Part shown: in pieces, positions 42,581-52,684 of the stretch | How the letters are laid out: each line of letters starts with the position of its first letter | How positions within the stretch are numbered: the stretch's first letter is position 1 | DNA from: Nemertoderma westbladi | Lineage: Eukaryota > Xenacoelomorpha > Nemertodermatida > Nemertodermatidae | Length of the DNA: 60,394 bases | Direction: 5' to 3' | Assembly (NCBI GenBank): GCA_032718475.1 | Contig: JAUCBJ010000508.1 | Span: 1-60,394 of the forward strand | Translations under genes and position numbers: made by a program | Notes under the pieces: generated by a model | Seen by the model: the letters and a program-made list of their open reading frames with translations, nothing else | Database searches by the model: none | Told to the model about the DNA's origin: nothing

Positions 42581-42985
42581 TTGTTGGATGGGGGAGATCG
42601 GAAGCGGTACAATGGATGGTGGAGGGAGCGGCATAAGATTAATATGGGATCGAGAAACGGGTTTGTTACAGCGAAGGGAACCGCTCGCATGACTTACGGT
42701 CGGTGCGGGAATATTAATCCAGTAGCACCGCGAATGGGCAGTACCCGGGCGGTGTTTGGGTTAGATATCAGTAATTGGAGCCTCGCGGATGCAGCCTTGT
42801 TGGAGTTCGCAACTGAATTGTCGCCGATAAATGCGACTCGTATATATAATAATATACCCGCGGCGGAACTCGTATTGCGTTGGGATTTTTTTATGAGCAC
42901 GTACTGCCTGAGTGACTTTGTTACAAACAGGAATAGTAGTATTCCCAGTTTAGCTACATTACTACACCGACTTCACTATACATAA
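42581..42985 (+). CDS. Hypothetical 135-codon open frame in a CpG-rich block
   Basis: Open to TAA at 42983-42985. The translation is non-repetitive and of normal composition (VFGLDISNWSLADAALLEFA) and unlike any family I recognise. The surrounding 42.4-42.9 kb is clearly richer in CpG and GC than its neighbours, so this may be an exon, or a promoter island for the minus-strand candidate exon at 42193. A CCAAT box on the minus strand lies near 42507-42512. Confidence 0.3.
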   Translation: MLDGGDRKRYNGWWRERHKINMGSRNGFVTAKGTARMTYGRCGNINPVAPRMGSTRAVFGLDISNWSLADAALLEFATELSPINATRIYNNIPAAELVLRWDFFMSTYCLSDFVTNRNSSIPSLATLLHRLHYT

Positions 42986-43170
42986 TTAATAACTCTAGCG
43001 CAATAAATATTCGCTAAGACGAGGTCAACATGTTACTGGGAGTTTCCGAGTTTGTAGCGCCAAGGAACGGCGTAGAGTTAAGGGAAGGAGATCGTAAATA
43101 ATTTAGTAGATCCGAGAGCATTTTACTACAGACAGGTGGATTGAGTGACATTGTGACGGAACTTAGGGTT

Positions 43171-43191
43171 GGGGGGGGGGGGGGGGGGGGG
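43171..43191 (+). repeat. Poly(G) tract, 21 bp
   Basis: An uninterrupted run. The 42986-43883 interval has no gene and contains a gatgtcatttttcaaaatg...tgtctgtctgtatgc module of the type also seen near 29.6 and 50.8 kb. Confidence 0.88.
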
Positions 43192-43883
43192 TTACTGGCG
43201 TTCAAATTTGTATAATTTCAGTAAGGGCAGATTTTTGTGAGGATTCCAAATCTGAAAACTGCTTAGCAAATTTTATTTTACTGTCTGTGTCTGTCCCGCT
43301 GTCCGTCCGGTGGTTTGCCTCAACAACATTATATAGCTTATTATCTCGGTTAAAAATGTCGTAGAGCGGTTTTCTAGAGGAGTATGCCTGCATTTCCGAT
43401 GTCATTTTTCAAAATGTGTGTGATATGTCTGTCTGTATGCGTGTTAGCCTGTCCGTCAAAAATAACCCACAACCAGACAGACATACATACACAGTTTGGA
43501 AACCACCAAATAAGAAGAACACTTACATGATTGGCTGAATGAATTCAGCGACAAGGTAAACCCCCCATTGTAAAACTTTTAGTTAAGTGGTGGTCTTTTT
43601 TTTATTTTCAGAGAGACCGTCGGACACACACATAGACAGACATACAGACAGACTACATTTAATTGAAAGTGAAAACTGATCTCGAAATGAAATACAGCGA
43701 AAATTTTAACAAGGTGTCGTGCTTTCTTATGATTGATAAATATTAAAAGACCTCAAATATATATTATTATAATAAATTTTATGACCTCACAGAGATTTCA
43801 TTTCCGGGTTGACGAATCGGCGCTATTTGGCTATATTCATTCTAGTACGGATGTCATATAGAGCAGCAGATATTCCGCGATCG

Positions 43884-45058
43884 CATCGAGGTTAGTTTCC
43901 CTTTGCGGCATCGAGGTTACTTTCCCTTTGCGGCATCGAGGTAACTTTCCCTTTGCGGCATCGAGGTTACTTTCCCTTTGCGGCATCGAGGTTACTCTCC
44001 CTTTGCGGCATCGAGGTTACTTTCCCTTTGCGGCATCGAGGTTACTCTCCCTTTGCGGCATCGAGGTTACTTTCACTTTGCGGCATCGAGGTAACTTTCC
44101 CTTTGCGGCATCGAGGTTACTTTCCCTTTGCGGCATCGAGGTAACTTTCCCTTTGCGGCATCGAGGTTACTTTCCCTTTGCGGCATCGAGGTTACTTTCC
44201 CTTTGCGGCATCGAGGTTACTTTCCCTTTGCGGCATCGAGGTTACTTTCCCTTTGCGGCATCGAGGTTACTTTCCCTTTGCGGCATCGAGGTTACTCTCC
44301 CTTTGCGGCATCGAGGTTACTCTCCCTTTGCGGCATCGAGGTTACTTTCCCTTTGCGGCATCGAGGTTACTTTCCCTTTGCGGCATCGAGGTTACTTTCC
44401 CTTTGCGGCATCGAGGTTACTCTCCCTTTGCGGCATCGAGGTTACTTTCCCTTTGCGGCATCGAAGTTACTTTCAGTTTGCGGCATCGAGGTTACTTTCC
44501 CTTTGCGGCATCGAGGTTACTTTCCCTTTGCGGCATCGAGGTTACTTTCCCTTTGCGGCATCGAGGTAACTTTCCCTTTGCGGCATCGAGGTTACTTTCC
44601 CTTTGCGGCATCGAGGTAACTTTCCCTTTGCGGCATCGAGGTTACTCTCCCTTTGCGGCATCGAGGTTACCTTCCCTTTGCGGCATCGAGGTTACTTTCC
44701 CTTTGCGGCATCGAGGTTACTTTCCCTTTGCAGCATCGAGGTTACTTTCCCTTTGCGGCATCGAGGTTACTTTCCCTTTGCGGCATCGAGGTAACTTTCC
44801 CTTTGCGGCATCGAGGTTACTTTCCCTTTGCGGCGTCGAGGTTACTTTCCCTTTGCGGCATCGAGGTAACTTTCCTTTTACGGCATCGAGGTTACTCTCC
44901 CTTTGCGGCATCGAGGTTACTTTCCCTTTGCGGCATCGAGGTTACTTTCCCTTTGCGGCATCGAGGTTACTTTCCCTTTGCGGCATCGAGGTTACTTTCC
45001 CTTTGCGGCATCGAGGTAACTTTCCCTTTGCGGCATCGAGGTTACTTTCCCTTTGCGG
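43884..45058. repeat. 25-bp minisatellite, ~47 copies
   Basis: The unit catcgaggttactttccctt + tgcgg, with gtaac and ctctcc variants. It ends about 25 bp before a minus-strand GTAAGT at 45075-45080. Long periodic frames on the + strand are artefacts. Confidence 0.95.
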
Positions 45059-45080
45059 ATGTGGTATTGCAGGGCACTTA

Positions 45081-45218
45081 CCACACTCTTTAGATTTATA
45101 TTTTCTGAAGATCACTCCAGTAAAGCAATTGGCGTGCAGTTGGGATCGAACTGGTGCCTCCATACCAGATATCGGTGGTGTAACTTTTACATTGTAATCC
45201 GAAAATTTTGGAGAGTTC
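45081..45218 (-). CDS. Candidate exon before the 25-bp array (weak)
   Basis: A minus-strand open frame with sequence such as SQLHANCFTGVIFRKYKSKE, ending at a consensus donor GTGTG|GTAAGT. No convincing acceptor or start was found, and part of it (CAGTTCGATCCC, about 45140-45151) resembles a tRNA B box, so it may be a SINE relic. Confidence 0.22.
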
Positions 45219-45342
45219 ACATGAAATTTAGGTTACACACTAAAAAAGAACTAGGTAGATCAAAAACCACTAATAAAGATATGGAAAAACGCCATATTAT
45301 AGGTAACAACACCAATAACCTGAAATAAGATTTATTATAAGA

Positions 45343-45465
45343 CTAACCGACGCGTCTGTGATCGCCAGACCCCCTATAAACTTTGCGAACATAGTGCCCC
45401 CTACCGGTTACACAAAGAACTCCCTGCTGAAGATGTGGTCGAGTTACACCACTTCCAGAAGCCAT
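45343..45465 (-). CDS. Candidate small ORF or first exon (weak)
   Basis: Minus-strand ATG at 45465 followed by 40 codons (MASGSGVTRPHLQQGVLCVT...), then TAG. A donor-like GTC|GGTTAGT overlaps the stop, so this could be a first exon. No family recognised. Confidence 0.22.
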   Translation of the reverse strand: MASGSGVTRPHLQQGVLCVTGRGHYVRKVYRGSGDHRRVG

Positions 45466-45469
45466 AACA

Positions 45470-46165
45470 AAAAATAATTATAATAGTCAAATAAAGAAGA
45501 CGATTACAAATAATTAATATTATAAAAGAAAACTTTTTAAAATACTAATCCGAGTGATCGGAAAGTGAACAGGCCAGTAAGGAAATATTTCGCTATAAAT
45601 GCGAGGACTGAATGTGGTGGTTAACCGTAAAACAATCACCCATGTGTGCGTTGTAAGTCGGTCTAACAAACTACGACAAGGAATAACATTGCGTGTGAAT
45701 ACTGCGATCAATATAGGCCTGTATGGAAGCCCACCAAGAGTCGTGCTTACACTGCGGCGCCATCTGCTGCACACTGCTGAGCTAACTGCCAACTATTTGT
45801 ATTCCACTTGTATTTGTGTCGTAGGGAGTTTGTTGACGGCAAAATTAATTCGCTCACAGCAGCAATAGATACAGTAACTTCATACTTTTTAATTTTAAGA
45901 AGAAACGTTTCAAATTGACCCATGCGGTCATTCGATTAATGATATTGAGATGTTGGCAATATAGACCCTAAGTATTGTTCTATGGTACTGTAGATAAGAT
46001 TTTATAATTAATAAACTATAATGTAAAATAAATAAAAATATAATTATTTATCTTGGCTGACTTGTTGTTTCTGCCATAATAAGGATGTAAATTGTTGGAG
46101 ATATACAATGAATGCACCAGTAGCAGCAGCCACCAGGTGGTATTTTTCAAGGCATACCATTTACG
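45470..46165. other. No gene recognised
   Basis: AT-rich, with a slightly GC-richer stretch at 45600-45850 showing overlapping 90-codon frames on both strands that have no recognisable features. Confidence 0.4.
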
Positions 46166-46169
46166 TGTG

Positions 46170-46265
46170 TTCGAGCGGTCTATCTATGGTTAAAGTGTTG
46201 ACTTCCAACCTATAAGTCACAAGTTCAATCCCGCCAACCTGAGACTTTGCTAAGCAGCGTGGAAC
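46170..46265 (+). repeat. tRNA-derived SINE fragment
   Basis: It has an A-box-like tcgagcggtctatctatggt and a B-box-like acaagttcaatcccgcc separated by about 40 bp. Confidence 0.5.
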
Positions 46266-46290
46266 GAAATATGTCAATGATGTAGAACAT

Positions 46291-46468
46291 GATGTAGCTC
46301 AGTGGTCTTAGGACACACACTCGGCTGATGATAACCTGAAGTTTGAAACCTAGGTACCGGGTTCGAGCCCCAATAGGGGCGGTTGATATTTTTCGCTATG
46401 GAGAGCATTATCATAATGTAATATAACATATATATTCGCCGTCACCCACCCCACAACAATTCATTTAT
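46291..46468 (+). repeat. tRNA-derived SINE, copy 1
   Basis: A box gatgtagctcagtggtctta, B box gggttcgagcccc, then a shared tail (gcggttgatatttttcgcta ... cgccgtcacccaccccacaa). Duplicated at 46655-46838. Confidence 0.75.
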
Positions 46469-46654
46469 AATTAATTAACACGCATGGCCGGCATACGGGT
46501 TACAGTGGTTTCTACAACACTATATAATAGTTATTCTTTGAGGCATGGTTGCCATTTCTGGCAGAGCACGGGAATAACGTTGTACATTACTATGAGTGAC
46601 GTAAAAAGGCCTAAAAATGATACCCCACTACATAGCGAATAAATCTTCTACCGC

Positions 46655-46838
46655 CCTGGTAGCTCAGTGGTCTTAGGACACACACTCGGCTGATGATAAC
46701 CGTAAGTTTGAAACCTAGGTACCGGGTTCGAGCCCCAATAGGGGCGGTTGATATTTTTCGCTATGGAGAGCATTATCATAATGTACTATAACATATATAT
46801 TTATTCGCCGTCACCCACCCCACAACAATTCATTTATG
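46655..46838 (+). repeat. tRNA-derived SINE, copy 2
   Basis: Nearly identical to 46291-46468, about 365 bp downstream and in the same orientation. Either a tandem duplication or two insertions. Confidence 0.75.
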
Positions 46839-48377
46839 TAGAACATATTGTTCCTCGTCCAATGAGAACAAAGGGGGACAGATGTTTGCTAAATAAAATG
46901 ATTGGACTCATTAACTTGGGTTAAACGACTATCCCCTCGTATAATAAAGATTGCGCAAAGTGTGGGGGATCAATCTCGAAAACCAATCTAAGCCAATTAA
47001 TATCTCGACAAGGCGAATTATCAACGTTATTCATAAATTAAGGGACCATAACCCCCAAATCTATTTTTTTCTCTATTCTGAAATTTTAACACAATGAACT
47101 TTTATCTCTTACTATGAAAACTTAGTATGGATAGCTTAGCAAACAATTTTGTTCGGAAAATATGACACTATTTGTGCAGGTCTTTTATTTTCAAAAATTG
47201 TATACATTTTCAGGCTTTTATTAAGTCATTTCAACCAAAAACAATAACCGAATGTTAAAAGCAAAAAGGTTACAGTTCAATTTTTGACGGTAATCAGCTG
47301 TTATTTACGTAGATTTTTCCCTAGAGAAGGTTGAATTTGGTTGAGTCTCTAGAGACACACCCCATCCGCAAAATATAATTTTTTCATGATAAATAATATT
47401 CTGCCATGAATTTGTAGCCGTAAAATAAACAAATTCTATAATTTAATACTATAAATTTCGATGACGATTCGGGAACGAATTCTTCAACATTAAAGTTTGT
47501 ATGAAACTTTTTGTCATCAATAATTATTTCGTATCCTAGGACACTTTATCTCCCCATGCATCTCGCACCATGCGGCTAGAATTACTTACCTAGTTTAGTA
47601 CGGTATATCAATAAATAGCCGAATTAACCCAACAAACTTTTATATTTTGCCAATAAGTTAGTATTCAAGGAAATATTATTAAAGACAACTGTAAATAATT
47701 AAGACAAACCCCTAACACATTTAGTTGTTATGTTAAAATATTTATTTACTAAGCTGCAATACCGGTAGGTGTTATTACTAAAGGTTAATGCAATACAATA
47801 CGATACACCAGTGACATTAATAATATTTAAAATTGGATATATGAAAAAGTTAAATTACAAAATTAATAAAATTCACGATCAAAGTAAAAGGCAAAACATA
47901 TTATTATACAGTAATTAAAGAACAGTTTAGGTCTGTAAGCACATGCTTATTTATAATAATTACTAATAGCATATAATTTTGAAGGTAAAACCAGCCAATG
48001 AATTTATACAACACAAAAATAAGCTTACAGAAATTAAACAAGGTCATATTCAGTTATAATTATTAATCTGAATAAAATGTCCCTTGGTCTACTTATATGT
48101 CAGCCATATTATATCCAACACTATAGAGTATGAGTAATCGAAAAGTTTGCCAAGAAATTCTGCGATTATTAACATTCGGAGTATAATGACATCATTTCGC
48201 CATTCTTCTGAGTAACAAATAAGTTATTACTTACGTACCAAGGCAAACAAACCGGTTTATACTTTGAGAAAAATATCAGAGGATTGTGTTTGAAATAAAA
48301 CAATCTACGCGTTTACAGTTAGTTATATTCGATAAGTAATAATAAGTTTATAGATCAAATAATTATAATATTATCAG
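46839..48377. other. Intergenic, AT-rich, nothing recognised
   Basis: No open frame of note, no repeat homologous to the other arrays and no RNA gene seen. Confidence 0.5.
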
Positions 48378-48398
48378 TCAAATATATGTCTTCACATA

Positions 48399-49537
48399 CT
48401 ACTACTACTACTAGGATCGGCATGCTGCATTGCAGCTGCATTTTTAAGAATGCTGTGCCGGCTTGTCAACAAAATTGCACCGCCACAACTCCCTATCACC
48501 CATGAGATTTGCTAGATCATCCGCATCTTTAAGGCCAGTGTCCTTTAAGATGCGTCTCAAGAAAGTCATGGGCTGTCCACCATGCTTATTCACTCCATGA
48601 GGCTGCCAAAGTATAAGATTATGCACTGCTGGTCCTCACGGCGAAAGCAATGTCCTGCAAAGCGGAGGCGATTTTGTTCTAGTGTCAAGCTTGGGGGAAC
48701 CAATGAGACACCTCCAATGTTATATAGTGTCTGGTTGGAGATGTGTGCATTGTACTTGACACAATGTACCCGGCGTAGCATTCTTGTGAATGTGCCATCC
48801 AGAGATTTGGTGTCCTCAGCAGTTAGAGCCCAGCATGGACTCCCGTAGAGGAGTACTGGAACTACTGCTGCTCTAAATAATCGGACCTTAAGTTTCCGAT
48901 TAATTCTAGGTGACTTCCAAATCCTGGAAAGCCTATTCAAGGCTGCCCATGCCTTTCCCTTACGTATTCGAAGGTCCTCACCTGACTTCCGGATCCATGA
49001 TCCCAGGTAACAGAAGTCGTCCACATGCTCAAGCATACCATCCTTTGAGCTTATGCTCATCCGATCAGAGACTTGCTGAGGACTTTCAAAGTTAACTGTC
49101 AGAATTTTGGTCTTTCTGGAGTTAATAAAAAGACCAACACTAGAAGCAGCATGTTCTAATGAGCTGAGGAGCCGCTGGGCTCCCTCTAATGATTCTGAGA
49201 GTACTCCTAAGTCATCAGCAAAGTCTAGATCAGTTAGGTACTTGGCAGGATTTCCTCGACTTCTGGAGCCAGTAGGTGGAGTTATCATCACCCCATCATC
49301 ATTATGATGATCTAAGGACATGCGTAGAACATAGTCAACCACAATAATGAACAAGAATGGTGCAAGTGTGTCTCCTTGGAGGACGCCCCATAACACTTCA
49401 AATGGTTCTGTGTCACCGTCAACAGTAGACACAAATGTTGTCGAACCATCGTATACTGATCTGATTGCTGCAATAATTTCATCAGGAATCCCATATAATG
49501 AAAGTATGCTGAACATACGTATATAATCAAATCATAA
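48399..49537 (-). mobile_element. 5'-truncated RTE-like LINE, copy C
   Basis: It encodes the RT from the FSILSLYGIPDEI segment to the C-terminus, nearly identical to the 3383-6933 copy, with a small indel near 48628 that shifts the last ~60 codons. Tail (TAG)n on the minus strand. Flanked by a 21-bp duplication (begins tcaaatatatgtcttcacat) at 48378-48398 and 49538-49558, with 15-20 bp of filler at the 5' junction. Confidence 0.92.
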
Positions 49538-49558
49538 TCAAATATATGTCTTCACATA

Positions 49559-49732
49559 GAGGGTGACGTCACTGTACGAACACCAGTTTAGTGCTATCTA
49601 TCACAATGATGAGTAACCAAACCACCTCATGGATGATCGAAGTACTCATATATAAGTTGGCCACCGTTCTTAAGAAGGGTTAACTAACACCCCAATGTAT
49701 CTTATCATTGTTCCATTGTTGTATCATTATCG
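49559..49732. other. Spacer between LINE fragments
   Basis: No feature seen. It separates two LINE fragments in opposite orientation. Confidence 0.4.
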
Positions 49733-50058
49733 TGGAATCTCATTGCTGGAAGATATACAATAGAATTCTATTAAATCGCATCAGGGATCCCATAAGGGTT
49801 CCGTAAAGGTCGTGGGACCATGGAGCCACTTTTGGCACTTAGAAGGATAATTGAAGAGTTATCAAAAAAGAAAGACAGGCATCTGGCTGTTATCTTTGTT
49901 GACTTCTTCAAGGCCTTTGATTCAGTCTCTCGCTCACGTATGTTCAGCATACTTTCATTATATGGGATTCCTGATGAAATTAATACAGCAATCAAGTCCG
50001 TATACGATGGTTCGACAACATTTGTGTCTACTGTTGACGGCGACACAGAACCATTATT
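49733..50058 (+). pseudogene. Internal RTE-like LINE fragment, copy D
   Basis: It covers the RT from ggaatctcattg to acacagaacca, with two small deletions (about 14 and 30 bp) relative to the full copy. It encodes MEPLLALRRIIEELSKKKDR through the VDFFKAFDS motif. The 3' part is missing and a minus-strand SINE begins immediately at 50059. Confidence 0.85.
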
Positions 50059-50140
50059 ATAACTTTCTGTTGGGAACAGCTTTTGCAAAGTCGACAATAA
50101 CGTCCAGGTGGGATGGAACTGGTGACTTATATAATATATA
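50059..50140 (-). repeat. tRNA-derived SINE fragment, minus strand
   Basis: On the minus strand it reads ACCAGTTCCATCCCACCTGG then GACTTTGCAAAAGCTGTTCC and an ATAATAAT tail, matching the end of 50315-50445. Confidence 0.65.
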
Positions 50141-50314
50141 TATAATATACCCTACCCTTTCATTGTAGCGATTGGTTAAAGACGGCCAAGTACTGTAGGG
50201 ATGACCACAGTCGTGGCAGCATATGATGGTATTGACAGATGGGAGGCCATGAGGGGGTAAATTGCGGACATTCAAGGTCTCATGTAGTATTTTTCCAGGT
50301 CTATCTTTTACCTG

Positions 50315-50445
50315 AGACGCCGCTAGCTGAATGGTTAGAGCGTCAGACTTCCAACCCGGAGGTCACCATTTCGATCCCACCTGGACGTCATTTCCGACTT
50401 TGCAAAAGCTGTGCCCAACAGACAGTTATAATAATAGGAAACCAC
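50315..50445 (+). repeat. tRNA-derived SINE, plus strand
   Basis: A box gctagctgaatggttagagc, B box atttcgatcccacc, followed by gactttgcaaaagctgtgcc and an ATAATAATA tail. Confidence 0.7.
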
Positions 50446-50469
50446 TCATTCGCCAATAACACAAATAAT

Positions 50470-50515
50470 AAATAACATTCTTAATGCACGCTGCATCACT
50501 GCAAGCCCATTGTAG
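50470..50515 (+). pseudogene. 3' tail of the older LINE subfamily
   Basis: acattcttaatgcacgctgc plus atcactgcaagcccattgta matches the tail of the LINE relic at 29.14-29.18 kb. Confidence 0.55.
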
Positions 50516-51757
50516 ATTTCACATGGTGGTGGCACAAATTAATTTGTTACGCTATGATAGCATGATCTCAATGTCCAGCTGCAATGCACCATCAGGCCCT
50601 TTATAGATAGATAGAACTTTTGCAATTTCTAACTAACCTACATGCCTAAAAGTGGTGCCGGTCCCATCGTAAAGTATTAGTAGAAGAACATATGGTGAAA
50701 ATTTCATGCAATTTGGTCCAGTAGTTCCAGAGAAACGGAACATGAGTAAAAAATAGAAATGCAATTCTGAGATAACGGCGTTTAAAGTTTTTAAACATGT
50801 GAATACATTCCCGATGTCAGTTTTAAAGTTTGATGAATTCCACACTGTCGGTCTGTCTGTTTATCAGACAATCTCTCTTCCTCATTCCTGTTAAGTTAAA
50901 ACTTTCAACCCATAACTTGAAGCTGTCAGTCTGTCTGTTAAACTTTAGGAAGCATACGACGTTCTAAAATGTTAGTTAAAGGAGTTTATCTGGTCGGTGC
51001 TTCAATTTCTTATGCCAGTATTGATATATAATCGACTTGTTTTTGTCTGTATACCAGCCGTTCTGTCCGTTAAAATATAAGAGAGTCAGACAGTCGGATC
51101 TAGAACTCGTTAACCGTTAAAACAGACTTCTGAAATGGAATCATAGACCATAGGAAAACCCCTATAACTAAATTTTCAGGTGTATTTCATTAAAAATTTT
51201 TGACTGACAGCAGACTGGCCAACAGGCAACCAGGCCGACAGACAGATATATATGCAGGCTAGAAATTCTAGAATGATGCAACACTAAAACTGACATTAGA
51301 TATGATCACTAAACAAGAAAGTTTTTCTGGTACCTCAGTAAAAATAAATTCATATCAAATCAAAGAGATAATTATGCTTTAAGTAATGCATGATTAATCT
51401 AAATTACATGTTATTAAAATCCGGGAATATCCAAGGATTTTAGTGTGATATACTGCAGGATATCCCGAAATTTCATGCTGTATATCCCGTTTACATGACA
51501 ACAATGGTTGTTAATTTACGCAGCAAGGCGTCCTAAAAAACACCTACTACTATTTATAATAGTAGGTCATGCACCCGGAATTTGCTAGCTAACTTGAGGG
51601 TCAAAATTACATTGTAAACAAACGGATAAATTACAGTAATGTAAATATGAAACGAGTCGTGGAAATTAGAAAAAACTTTTCCAATTTTTCCAAAAAATTT
51701 TTGTCCATCCAAAGCATTCCAAAAATTTGATTTCAGTTCAGATATTCTAGAAGGTTA
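50516..51757. other. Intergenic, dispersed low-grade repeats
   Basis: It holds a gatgtcagttttaaagtttg...tctgtctg module (50811-50870), further tctgtctgtt/gtctgtatac stretches to 51260, and no gene. Confidence 0.4.
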
Positions 51758-51765
51758 GCGTTGGA

Positions 51766-52636
51766 GGCATTACTATGTTATGGCTACCCACTTTTTGACC
51801 ATTTATTTGACCATGTTAATTGCTATTATCATGAGGTTTTTTGTTTTAGAACATAAATGTCATCTTCTATGAAACGTTAGCTAGTGTTTTTTTATGGTAG
51901 CTACTGTTTTTTTAGGTAGCTACTGTTTTTAAAATTACAAAACCAAATTTTTGGTACCTAAATTTTGATCAATTTTTTTAGACCATGTTAATGGATATTA
52001 TCATGATTTTTCTTGTTGTAAAACATACATTTCACCTTCTGAGAGAGGTTAGCTATTATTTTTTTATTATGGTAGCTAGTGATCTTAAAATTACAAAAGA
52101 CAATTTGTAGTGCCCCTTTTATTTAGGCAATTTCCGTATCATCAATATATTCTAGAAATGACTAATAAAAAGATAAATAAATCCTGAAATTTTTTTGGAT
52201 GCTCTGGAAAAGATCAAGAAAATATTATTATTAAACACGATAAGCACACAGTGAGTGTTCTGACTGTGTATAATAAAAATGTATATAATTTACATTTCTG
52301 AATAGTAAAAACTGTATTTTGCATCTGTCTATATTTTGTATAAAAAACTAGCTAGTGAATAATTACTAGCTACTTTGACTATCAAATAAAAATTACTAGC
52401 TACCATGACTCATAAATTATTCTAGGCAAATATATAATATAATTGAGAATTAAATTATATCTTAAATTTTTTTCACTAGCTAATAAAAAGTACTAGCTAA
52501 CACAAAATAAAAAAAATAGCTACCATCTTACTTGGGAGAAGGTTAAATATTTGTTCTAGAACAAAAAACCTATGATAAAAGCCATTTTCATATAAAAAAA
52601 TTGTCAAAAAGTGGGTACCCATAACATAGTAATGCC
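51766..52636. mobile_element. 871-bp hAT-like MITE
   Basis: Ends GGCATTACTATGTTATGG and its complement; the arms continue with tacccactttttgac. Flanks gcgttgga (51758-51765) and gctttgga (52637-52644) form an 8-bp duplication with one mismatch, as in hAT elements. No ORF. Internal motifs gttctagaac and ggtagctagtg repeat. A second partial copy is at 58876-59460. Confidence 0.65.
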
Positions 52637-52684
52637 GCTTTGGATTTGTAACTAACTACTTTATGTAAGGAATTAGCCTGCTTA

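Noticed and set aside
43884-45058. CRISPR-like regular array
   Set aside because: Units are contiguous 25-bp repeats without spacers, in a eukaryotic context; an ordinary minisatellite.
45137-45160. tRNA gene suggested by AGTTCGATCCC on the minus strand
   Set aside because: No matching A box or acceptor stem was found at the right distance; at most a SINE relic.
46294-46375. Functional tRNA genes
   Set aside because: The heads are followed by a shared non-tRNA tail and are duplicated; acceptor stems do not close. SINE origin fits better.
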